This document shows positions 39,801-51,800 of a stretch of 64,000 bases of DNA, one piece after another (the first letter of the stretch is position 1; each line of letters opens with the position of its first letter). The notes under the pieces were generated by a model. That model was not told where the DNA came from, searched no databases, and saw only the letters and a program-made list of their open reading frames with translations. This stretch comes from Carposina sasakii (lineage: Eukaryota; Arthropoda; Insecta; Lepidoptera; Carposinidae), in assembly GCA_014607495.2 (NCBI GenBank), contig CP053159.1, forward strand, positions 4,781,501-4,845,500. Reading direction: 5' to 3'. The position numbers and the translations under genes were made by a program.

Positions 39801-42800
39801 GTGATTAGAACCTAAGCAGTTTATGCATAAGTTTAATTTTTTTATTAGTTTTATGCGTGACTGTACATCCAGAGCCAAAAACCTTGGACATTGGTTGATA
39901 AAATGACCTTCCTTGCAATTGGGACATTGATTACGGTAAGTATAATTTTTGGGTACCTTATAACCTGTTGATGAGGACGTGGTGACCAAGACCTTTCGCG
40001 CGGATGTGATTGGAGGCCCTTCACTCGAATTGGTTCTGCCTTGATCCAGCGTCTCAAGAAGATCAGCTCGAACTCGTAGGAAAGATTTAAATTCCTGCAA
40101 AGTTGGAAGTTCACGTGAGTTTATTTTTTTCCTCCCACCTTTGGCGTAATGTGTTATCAAGTTTAGCTGACAAAAAGAAAATAATTAATAAATCCCAACC
40201 GTCGGTAGAAATATTTAAAGACCTTAGGGTTCGCATATGTTTTGATATGTTATCAGCTAAGCTTCGCAAAGCTGATGCATTATTGGCAACAATATCTATA
40301 TGGAATAGCGCTTTCAAATGGTTGTAAACAAGCACTCTTGGGTTATTATATCGTTCGCAGAGAAGCTGCCAAGCAATGGAATAGCTTTCTTCGGAGTACT
40401 CTAATGCACTTATAACCTCTAAAGCACTGTCCTTCAGACAGCTGCGTAGGTATTTAAACTTCTGAATCGACTTTAAGTTACTTTGATTTACAAGCGCATC
40501 AAAAGTGTCTCTAAATTCAATCCAATAAGTAATATCACCATGGAATGAGGGTAAGGAAATATCTGGAAACTTAATAGAATCATTGCAATGTGGGTTTTGT
40601 TGTGAATTTAAATTCGGTGGATTGGATGAGGTAGGCTCAGAAACGCTTTTTATATAGTTTTTGGCCTTTGCAAAAAATTGATAGTAGGTGTTCTCAAACA
40701 TTTCCCTCTCTATCATCTCTTTATCTACATCGGAACTTATGTCTCAATTTTATCTTGAATTTCGTGAAATTGCGAAAAAACCTTACACATATACTCTAAT
40801 CTTAATTCAAGATCTATAATCTGTTCGGCCAATAATAATTTTGGATCTAAAGTTTGCACATATTTTTTGAATAAAGTTAATTTGGTTTTTTCTGTACCTC
40901 TTCTTTTTATTAAAGCCTTTAACTCTTTACTCTCAAAATGTTTAGACATTTCAGAGCTTGAATCGGAGTCTGATTCGTGCCTTTTAGACATTTTGAAAAA
41001 ATAATAAAATACGATGTAGATATAAGCAAATACCTAGGAATAGCAATGATACACTAGCAATAAAACAACCAGCCACTTACCTGTAGACAGTAACCCAAAT
41101 ACTTAGCCAGACTTTCCTTTCTATTGTTCTCGGTACAATTTGCGCATGCCACGTGTAGGTTGATGAAGGTTAACTCTAGAATCTGGGTAAATCTTGATTT
41201 ATTTTCTTCTTAATTGGTAAAAAACTATATCGCTACAAAGTTCTTCGATGGTTTGCCACTCGATTTCCACCTTCCCTGGGTAAAATAAGGAATCTCCGTT
41301 TCTGGAAATTTCCACGTTGTCGTTCGCGTAGGCTTGACAAGTTCTTTTCGAGTATCTTCGGAAATTCTTATCGCCACACACGTTCTTACTGAAGAGTTGC
41401 AGTATTCCGGGGTCACCAATGTTCCTGATGCAGCCAGGAGTTGGGAAAGGTGGTGAAGCAAAATAAAATCACTCAGAGCGTCTTGTTCTTGCGTTTCTAT
41501 ATTCAATCTATTGTCTATTTTTATCAGCGCCATCTAGCCTCCGGGTCCAGTATCCGTTCGTATGGTCGATACATTATGGGTGCTAGAGTGATACAGTTAA
41601 CCTAAGTTAAGACTAGATGGCGCTAGTGAAGGTTCTTAAAATATATTATAGTTAACGCCAGATGGCGCTATAAAATAAAATAAATATGGTTGTGTCTGTG
41701 ACAGATATAAATAAAAAATACATACATGCATACATATAATCACGCCTTTATCCCTTACGGGATAGGCAGAGCACTAAGGGCCCATAGAACCACATGGTGC
41801 CACTTCTGACCAATTTTGAGGGTAGGTATAGTTGAGATGTACAAGTTCGGTTAGTACGAGTAATAATAATATAAATTAGCCGCGTGGTGCCGGCAGAGTA
41901 GAATTCGTACCAACCCATCTGCCCGTCAGTATCGTGTGAGGCGATTAAGGGCTTCCGGGAGGTGGGCAGTAGCGCCTCCCGTGTTGGCAACATAGTCCAA
42001 AATACAAACTGTGGTCACCAACCCGCCTTTCCAGCGTGGTGACTATGGGCAAATCCCCCCCATGGCAGTCTTGTGGCATGCCCTGGGGAAGGCCTACGTC
42101 CAGCAGTGGACTGCAATAGGCTGATGATGAAATAAAAAATATTGTTATATAATATAATATTTTATTTGAGCAAATAAATTATCTGATTCTGTAATCAGAT
42201 ATTCTTCTGTCGCTTTTACTAACCCCTACAAGCGAATCACGTTCGTATGGGCGTTTTTCATCAGCCCACCGCCGTAAAATAATTTGGAGAGTGTGCGTGA
42301 GAACTTCACAATACAGTTCCACCAGCCTCTTTTCATCGGGATACTAGACGCAGACTAGCTTTTCACCCTTATGTTGTTGATATCCTAGACATCTGCACCA
42401 AACGTTATGCTAACTCGTATATAATGCGAACGGCTAAGGACTGGAATGCACTTCCTGCCGATGTATTTCCCGAGCACTACAATATTGGCACGATGGCAGT
42501 CAAATGTTTATCTAGTCATCTATAACAGACGTAAAGCCGTGGTCATGTCGTGGCCGTGTCGTCTAGTGAAAAAACGCCATATGCTAAATTTGCCAAATGC
42601 TGTGTGTAGCGGAGGATTTTTTTTTACTTTTTTTTCATTTACACACTTCAGAACACATTGACCTAGTCCTACACTAAGATCCCTAAGGTCTTGTATCGTG
42701 GGTACTAAGCAACGGTATATAAATACATAGATAAGTATATAAACATCCATGACTCGGAAACAAACATCGATATTCATCACATCAATGTTTGCACCTACCG

Positions 42801-45800
42801 GGATTCGAACCCAGGACCTATGGCGTCGCAGGCAGGGTCACTACCTACTACACCAATCGGCCGTCAATTACTATGATGATTCTCTAAATTGCTATTTTTG
42901 CTATGTTATATACCAACAGAAGACGTAGCCGCTGCTGCAGCTGCTGCCGGCGGATCAGGTAAGAGATGTTACCTTAAACTTTACTTACCCCTTCGTATAA
43001 AAAGTTCAGGTCGGTCAAGATTAAGTAAGCGAAGGGAATAGAGCTAAGTGGTGCGAAATCATCCAGCCTAAGTCTGATCTTAGAAGAACTATCGAAAGAT
43101 GGACCATATAGTTTTATGTATATACAGGAGATGCAGCCGCCGCTGCTGCAGCTGCCGGCGGATCAGGTAAGAGATGTTACCTTAAAGTTTACTTACCCCT
43201 TCGTATTAAAATACGCGCTGCTTATACATAACTATATAGGTATAATAATAATAATAATAAATATTCATACACTTCACAACACATTGACCTAGTCTCACAC
43301 TAAGATGCCTAAGATCTTATGTCGTGGTTACTAAGCAACGGTATACATATAAATACATAGATAAGTATAGAAACATCCATAGCCTGGAAATCAACATCGA
43401 TATTCATCATATCAATGTTTGCACCTACCGGGATTCGAACCCAGGACCTAAGGCGTCGCAGGCAGGGTCACTACCAACTACATACACCAATCGGCCGTCA
43501 GTATGTATAGGTTATAAAACATGAATATTGTATAAAACAAAAAGAAATCTTACTGGCATTTATCCTACTAATAAGTTTGTGAGTATGGATGGATGTTTAT
43601 TACTCTTTCACGTAAGAACGGCTGCAGCGATTTTAATAAAATTTGGTATGGACTTAGCTAACAGGCTGGATTAACACATAAGCTTTTTATCCCGAATAAT
43701 TTCGACATTTTATTTTTTCTGAAGTATCAGGGTAGAAACTTCCATTTGGAAGTTCAAATCAGTCATGTGACGTAAATCTGTTCTTAGCATACTATCAAAG
43801 ATTGAAACTTATAGTTTTATGTATCTATATACAGGAGATGCAGCCGCTGCTGCAGCTGCTGCTGGTGGATCAGGTAAGGAAAGTTTATATTGTTGTTGTC
43901 ACCTTAACGTTACCTTACTTACAAAATACGCGTTGTATGATAGGTTAAAAAAAGGGTGATGCACCAAATTATTTTTATGAAGGACTTACAACAGCCTTAC
44001 CTTACCCTACCTTACCTTTGGCATGAATCGGCCAAATACCAGCTTGAGGCGTTGGAAGCTATCGAGGACCAAGCCAAAAGGCTGATCGGCAATGACTCAC
44101 TGTGCAAAGCTAGATTGCAAAGCCTTGAGCATCGACGTAAAGTTGCAAGTCTCTCGGTATTCTACAGGTTACATTTCGGGGACTGTGCGTTGGGACTTCA
44201 CGACCTAATTTCCCCAGCACCCTTCTACCACCGGACGACCAAGGAAACGTCAAGGCGACACCGGTTCAAAGTTGAAGTGCCGAAAACTCGTACTAAGCGT
44301 TTTGCTTCTACATTCATAGTGCAAACGGCCAAGCTGTGGAACTCCCTGCCTGAATCCCTGTTCCCCATGAACTATAACCTTGCGGTCTTCAAGGCGAGAG
44401 TGAACCGGTTTCTTTTAGGCAAGCGCGCTCCATCAGACTGCAACGGTGCTTACCATCAGGCGCGTTGTGGTCAAGCGTAAGCCTATTTAATATAAAAAAA
44501 AAGAAAAAATCCTTTCAAAGAATCTTTAAAGATTTAGCAAATCGACATTTTCATGTTGTGTTAAAAATTTAGCGCCTCATCAAATTCTTCACACTGTTTA
44601 TGTCATTGTGTGTCGCTATTAGGTATTTTACTAAACTAACTAATCAACCCAAATGTTAACAGGAGGATCTAGTGGTTCATCTAGCGGAGACGAAAGCGGA
44701 TCATCTAGCGGGGATGAAAGTGGATCATCCAGCGGAGATGAAAGTGGATCATCCAGCGGAGATGAAAGTGGATCATCTAGCGGAGATGAAAGTGGGTCAT
44801 CCAGCGGAGATGAAAGTGGATCATCTAGCGGAGATGAAAGTGGGTCATCCAGCGGAGATGAAAGTGGATCATCTAGCGGAGATGAAAGTGGGTCATCCAG
44901 CGGAGACGAAAGTGGATCATCTAGCGGAGACGAAAGTGGGTCATCCAGCGGAGATGAAAGTGGATCATCTAGCGGAGATGAAAGTGGGTCATCCAGCGGA
45001 GACGAAAGTGGATCATCTAGCGGAGACGAAAGTGGATCATCTAGTGGAGATGAAAGTGGGTCATCCAGCGGAAACGAAAGTGGATCATCAAGCGGAGACG
45101 AAAGTGGATCATCCAGCGGAGACGAAAGTGGATCATCCAGTGGAGACGAAAGTGGATCATCCAGCGGAGACGAAAGTGGATCATCTAGCGGTGACGAAAG
45201 TGGTTCTTCCAGTGGAGAGAGTGGAGATAGTGGATCTGGTGGATCAGGTAATGATTGTAAATATAATTTTAGAAACATAATTAAGATTTCAAATGCTTCG
45301 AAGATATTTTTTTTATTTATATTATAGATATAGAAAGAAAAAAGAAAAGAATATATTTAACATTATTAAATTATCAAGGTCCTTTCTTTATAATAGATAC
45401 TATCTTATAATATTTTTCTAATGTAATATACAGAAGGTGCCACCGGTTGTCTGATACTATAGTTAGTTAGATACTATAGGATAAGGGTAGGGAGATGATG
45501 ATTAGACAGATTCTCCAACGCGGCATAGATAAGGGTCAGTTGACTACACTCATCCAGTGGTCCATGTTTTAAAACTAAATTATTACAGTATAATTTTATT
45601 ATACCTACAAAATATTTATTTTGTTTGTACAGGAGATGCAGCTGCCGCAGCAGCAGCGGCAACCGGTGGTAAGTGTCCCGTTGAACTTCTGGTTCCACAG
45701 CCTTATACCCTTGTGCAACTAACTCTGTATACTTTTCTAAAATATAAATTTTCTAGTCGCTTAATTATACGTGTGTTATACTTAATGTTACCAGATGCTG

Positions 45801-48800
45801 CAGCCGCCGCAGCCGCAGCTGCTGCCGGAGGGTCAGGTATGAGAATGTTTTAATATTTTAAATTCATAAAATTATTCGATTATACATCTAGTGGAGATGA
45901 AAGTGGGTCATCCAGCGGAAACGAAAGTGGATCATCTAGCGGAGACGAAAGTGGATCATCCAGCGGAGACGAAAGTGGATCATTCAGTGGAAACGAAAGT
46001 GGATCATCCAGCGGAGACGAAAATGGATCACCTAGCGGTGACGAAAGTGGTTCTTCCAGTGGAGAGAGTGGAGATAGTGGATCTGGTGGATCAGGTAATG
46101 ATTGTAAATATAATTTTAGAAACATAATTTAGATTTCAAATGCTTCGAAGATATTTTTTTAATTTATATTATATTTAACATTATTAAATTATCAAGGTCC
46201 TTTCTTTATAATAGATACTATCTTATAATATTTTTCTAACGTAATATACAGAAGGTGCCACCGGCTGTCTGATACTATAGTTAGTTAGATACTATAGGAT
46301 AAGGGTAGGGAGATGATGATTAGTCAGATTCTCCAACGCGGCATAGATAAGGGTCAGTTGACTACACTCATCCAGTGGTCCATGTTTTAAAACTAAATTA
46401 TTACAGTATAATTTTATTATACCTACAAAATATTTATTTTGTTTTTACAGGAGATGCAGCTGCCGCAGCAGCAGCGGCAACCGGTGGTAAGTGTCCCGTT
46501 GAACTTCTGGTTCCACAGCCTTATACCCTTGTGCAACTCTGTATATTTTTCTAAAATATAAATTTTCTAGTCGCTTAATTATACGTGTGTTATACTTAAT
46601 GTTACCAGATGCTGCAGCCGCCGCAGCCGCAGCTGCTGCCGGAGGGTCAGGTATGAGAATGTTTTAATATTTTAAATTCATAAAATTATTCGATTATACA
46701 TCTAGTGGAGATGAAAGTGGGTCATCCAGCGGAAACGAAAGTGGATCATCTAGCGGAGACGAAAGTGGATCATCCAGCGGAGACGAAAGTGGATCATTCA
46801 GTGGAAACGAAAGTGGATCATCCAGCGGAGACGAAAATGGATCACCTAGCGGTGACGAAAGTGGTTCTTCCAGTGGAGAGAGTGGAGATAGTGGATCTGG
46901 TGGATCAGGTAATGACTGTAAATATAATTTTAGAAACATAATTTAGATTTCAAATGCTTCGAAGATATTTTTTTAATTTATATTATATTTAACATTATTA
47001 AATTATCAAGGTCCTTTCTTTATAATAGATACTATCTTATAATATTTTTCTAACGTAATATACAGAAGGTGCCACCGGCTGTCTGATACTATAGTTAGTT
47101 AGATATTATAGGATAAGGGTAGGGAGATGATGATTAGTCAGATTCTCCAACGCGGCATAGATAAGGGTCAGTTGACTACACTCATCCAGTAGTCCATGTT
47201 TTAAAACTAAATTATTACAGTATAATTTTATTATACCTACAAAATATTTATTTTGTATGTACAGGAGATGCAGCTGCCGCAGCAGCAGCGGCAACCGGTG
47301 GTAAGTATCCCGTTGAACTTCTGGTTCCACAGCCTTATAACCTTGTGCAACTCTGTCTACTTTTCTAAAATATAAATTTTCTGGTCGCTTAATTACACGT
47401 GTGTTATACTTAATGTTACCAGATGCTGCAGCCGCCGCAGCCGCAGCTGCTGCCGGAGGGTCAGGTATGAGAATGTTTTAATATTTTAAATTCATAAAAT
47501 TATTCGATTATACATACATACATATAATAATAATATAATATTCACACACTTCACAACACATTAACTTAGTCTCACATTAAGATCCATAAGGTCTTGTGTC
47601 GTGGGTACTAAGCAACGGTATATAAATACATAGATAAGTATAGAAATATCCATGACTTGGATACAAACAACAATATTCATCATATCAATGTTTGCACCTA
47701 CCGGGATTCGAAGCCAGGACCTATGGCGCTGCAGGCAGGGCCACTACCTACTACACCAATCGGCCGTCAACATAACATAACATATAATCACGCCTTTATC
47801 CCTTACGGGTTAGGCAGAGCATCAAGTGCCGATAGAACCACATGGTGCCACTTTTGACCAATGTTGAGGGTATAATTGAGTTATTCGATTATATATCAGG
47901 AAAAATTATACTTAAAATATAAACCCGTAACATTCAAGAATGTTGTCGGCACTTAATAGTAAAAAAATGGAAACTCGAGTAAAAAATAAATGCTCAATAA
48001 ACTCGATCGACTTCAGAATTTGGGTATTTGCTTTATTTACGGATTACGCAAATATGATTAACTCTCCTATTTAAAATTTTGTACAGTAAGTTATCTCCTA
48101 TATATCTTAGTGAACTATTTGATTATTTATTCTCTAGATATAGACCCTTGCGTTCGAATACAGCTTCACTGTTAAAAACTCCTCGACATCAATCTGCTAC
48201 CTATGACTATTCCTTCACTATGTGTACCTTATTCGAGATTGCCGTACAAGTTTTAAGAAAAAATTAAAGGATCACTACCTCTCGCTTCCTTGATAGGTCT
48301 GAAGTCATTGCATTATAATTTCTTCTCTTTTTGCTATCTGTCCCACTACTCGTATGTATTATGTAAGTGTGTCCTTTTTATTATTTATTTTATATTTTTT
48401 ATTTATTTATTTACACGTACACAATACAGAATACAGTTAACATTTAACACAACATAATTTTAATAACTATAGTACTAAACTGCACTCCAGCGCTTGATTA
48501 CACTGATTATACAATTAATTTTTACACTGAAATTATAATTACAATGAACTCAGAAAACACGAAAAATGGAATCAGATTAATACAAAGCAAACTAAACATT
48601 TGAATTAAAAGAGCGGATTTTACAGAGGTGGAGAACCTACTAAAGTTACAATTGAATACAAGTATATCTATGCCATTTCTATGATTTGCGACGATTGACG
48701 ATAAAAGCGGACAATGAGGTTATAATACGAGGTATTGTTACGATAGATCTGTAGTTTAAATGGTCTAGGACTGGGATTCCTAGCTCTATACCTAATGTGG

Positions 48801-51800
48801 GAAATCAGCAGAGCGGAGTCCACAGAAGAGTGTATAATTTTGTGTAGATACATATGATCGCGATACTCCCGGCGGACCTTGAGCGAGGTCATTTTGAACT
48901 TCAGAAGTCTGTCATCGTATGAGCGAATCCGTCTTGCAATGCCGCATCTGTAACTTCAAATTCAAAAGTTTTTTGTATGTTAATATTTCTGCCAATCGCC
49001 ACAATAATATTATTGTTTTGATGTTTGTATATTTAGAAAGTCATTTTGCCAAAAATTTGATTCACTTTTACTTTTGGCTGTAACCCTTCTTGAGAATAAC
49101 TAAAGAATAATTCAAATATTGCACTTCAAATAAAAGTGTAGTACCTACAGGCCCGTAACGGCGATAGAAAGTAATCGTAGGTACAAGACTTTCTTCACTT
49201 TCGAACTAAAGAATAGATTTTTAACTAACATACAAAATTGTGCAGGAGCTGAAGGAGGTTCATCCAGTGGAGAGAGTGGTGACGAGAGCGGTTCATCTAG
49301 CGGAGACGAAAGTGGATCATCTAGTGGAGACGAAAGTGGATCATCCAGCGGAGACGAAAGTGGATCATCCAGTGGAGACGAAAGTGGATCATCCAGCGGA
49401 GACGAAAGTGGATCATCTAGTGGAGATGAAAGTGGATCATCCAGCGGAGACGAAAGTGGATCATCCAGTGGAGACGAAAGTGGGTCATCCAGCGGAGACG
49501 AAAGTGGGTCATCCAGTGGAGACGAAAGTGGATCATCCAGTGGAGACGAAAGTGGATCATCCAGTGGAGACGAAAGTGGATCATCCAGTGGAGACGAAAG
49601 TGGATCATCCAGCGGAGACGAAAGTGGGTCATCCAGTGGAGACGAAAGTGGATCATCCAGCGGAGACGAAAGTGGATCATCCAGTGGAGACGAAAGTGGA
49701 TCATCCAGTGGAGACGAAAGTGGATCATCCAGCGGAGACGAAAGTGGGTCATCCAGTGGAGACGAAAGTGGATCATCCAGTGGAGACGAAAGTGGATCAT
49801 CCAGTGGAGACGAAAGTGGATCATCCAGTGGAGACGAAAGTGGATCATCCAGCGGAGGCGAAAGTGGGTCATCCAGTGGAGACGAAAGTGGATCATCCAG
49901 CGGAGACGAAAGTGGATCATCCAGTGGAGACGAAAGTGGATCATCCAGTGGAGACGAAAGTGGATCATCCAGCGGAGACGAAAGTGGATCATCCAGCGGC
50001 GACGAAAGTGGCTCATCCAGTGGAGACGAAAGTGGTTCGTCCAGTGGAGAGAGTGGCAATAGTGGAGCTGGTGGATCAGGTAATGATTGCATGTAATTTT
50101 TAGAAACATAATTTATACTCTAAAGATGCTTTGAAGATATTTGTCTTCTAATTTAGTAAATTTATATTAATTCTAACAGTATTATATTCAGGTTCTTCAT
50201 TACATGTATGCAATTTTTTTCTAATGTAATGTACAGGAGGTGCCGCCGCAGCTGCTGCAGCAGCCGGAGGTAAGGAATTTGTTTTCGAAAACATACCTAA
50301 ATTATTATTTTCATGTGTACTATTAGAACTACGACTCCATTGGGGGATATCATAAGTTTAACAGTTTATCCACATAGGAAATGACTGCAACATTAAAGTG
50401 GAACTACGAATTATAACTGTGTCACTTGACTTGCTGAAATTTGAATTTTATTATACCTCATTATTATATTACAAACATTTACGACTAGAACAATATATCT
50501 AACCTACCTAGCAAAATATGGCGGCATGTATTTTAACAGCTGGCAACCCTTACTTACGGCCAAATAAAACAGGCAACCCTATAATCAGAAATAAATCCCC
50601 ATAATAATCAGAAAAAAATACATTTCTTTTGATGCCATCATCATCATCATCATAAGCCTATTGCAGTCCACTGCTAGACGTAGGCCTCGCCCAGGGACGC
50701 CACAAGACTGCCATAGGGAGTATTTGCCCATAGTCACCACGCTGGGCAGGCGGGTTGGTGACCGCAGTTTGTATTTTGGACTATGTTATCAACACGGGTG
50801 GCGCTGCTGCCCACCTCCCGGAAACCCTTAATCGCCTTGTACGATACGCACGGGCAGACATGTGGTGGTACGAATTCTACTCTGCCGGCAGCACGCGGCC
50901 AAATTGATGTAAAAATCATTAAAACACATGAGCTTAGAAACATCTAAAATCGTTTAAAGCGGGATGCCAGGTACTTGCGCTAAAATGTGAATTGGCAACC
51001 CTGGTTTTTCGTAATCTTTACATACATTTCTATGAAGTGGATGATACTTTATTTTAAAATATGAGAGTGTAATTTTTTGATAGGCAACCCAGTAGATATT
51101 CTCCTGATCGTAAATGTTTCTAATAATAAGGTTTTATTCAATAAACGGATGAGCGTCGTACATCTGCAGTGGGATCTTAGGCTATTACATTATGATTATA
51201 CCTACCTAATATTCTTTTGTGTATACAGGTGATGCAGCTGCCGCAGCGGCAGCGGCAGCCGGTGGTAAGTATTACGCTAAACTCTTCTGGTGTCACAGCC
51301 ACTTTTCCTTAAGCAAACCTGTCTACTTTTTTAGAACATTGACATTGTACTTATTATTACCAGATGCAGCGGCCGCTGCAGCAGCTGCTGCCGGAGGATC
51401 AGGTGCGAAAGTATCTTAATATTTTAAGTTCATAAAATTATTCAATTTTAAACCAAGAAAAGTGATACTTAAAAAATAAAACCGTAGCATTCAAGAATGA
51501 TGCAGCTGTAGGCACTGAATAGTAAAAAACTGGGATCTCGATTTAAAACCATTACATTTACAAAAATATTAGCGGACTACTGTAAATTATACAAAATCAA
51601 GTCAAATTTTTATTTGTTGTTTTACTCGTATTAGATCAAACGTTGTTTAATACACATGTGCCAGGGCAGGCGTTGCTGCTGCAGTAGGAGGTTCAAGCTA
51701 GGGCATCCAAATTAATATACCTGCCATTATCCAATTGTTAACAATTTTACCACCAGGGGGGTTGATACCTCCATGTTCGCTAAAATAATATTTTATATTA

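Larger units (their letters stand above)
34955..41703 (-). mobile_element. Full-length BEL/Pao LTR retrotransposon in silk-gene intron 8
   Basis: 6.7-kb element with direct LTRs (34955-35233 and 41420-41703, TGTTCC...GTGACA) and a 5-bp target duplication GATAT on both sides. A primer-binding-like TGGTGACCCC lies just inside the 5' LTR (minus strand). Minus-strand frames give, in order: a gag segment (40111-40991), zinc knuckles and a DSGS aspartic protease (about 39460-39950), reverse transcriptase with YMDD (38188-38535 and upstream), RNase H (37525-38245) and integrase with an H-C zinc motif and SPYGGL near its catalytic Glu (36122-36870). The frames are broken by several frameshifts rather than many stop codons. 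It probably does not disturb splicing, because it sits mid-intron. Confidence 0.92.
45040..47514 (+). repeat. Tandem triplication of a 0.81-0.85-kb gene segment
   Basis: Unit 1 is 45040-45886 (847 bp), unit 2 is 45887-46700 and unit 3 is 46701-47514 (814 bp each). Each unit runs from the middle of the repeat exon, through its donor, a decayed exon and two polyalanine exons, into the following intron. Units 2 and 3 differ by only a few bases; unit 1 has extra bases (29 and 4 nt) in its introns. The junction is a jump from intron (GATTATACA) into the repeat exon (TCTAGTGGAGATG). Confidence 0.9.

Noticed and set aside
44640..45278. Minus-strand SPLDDPLS frame (also at 49145-50092 and 52082-52723)
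   Set aside because: It is the complement of the SGSSSGDE repeat. Splice sites, phase and polyalanine neighbours all support the plus strand.
44663..50079. CRISPR array or minisatellite without coding role
   Set aside because: The units have no spacers and keep a single open frame between proper splice sites, in a eukaryotic gene.
49240..50103. Plus-strand KVDHPAET frame (also at 44672 and 52087)
   Set aside because: Off-frame reading of the same repeats. In exons 12 and 19 it is incompatible with the acceptor phase.
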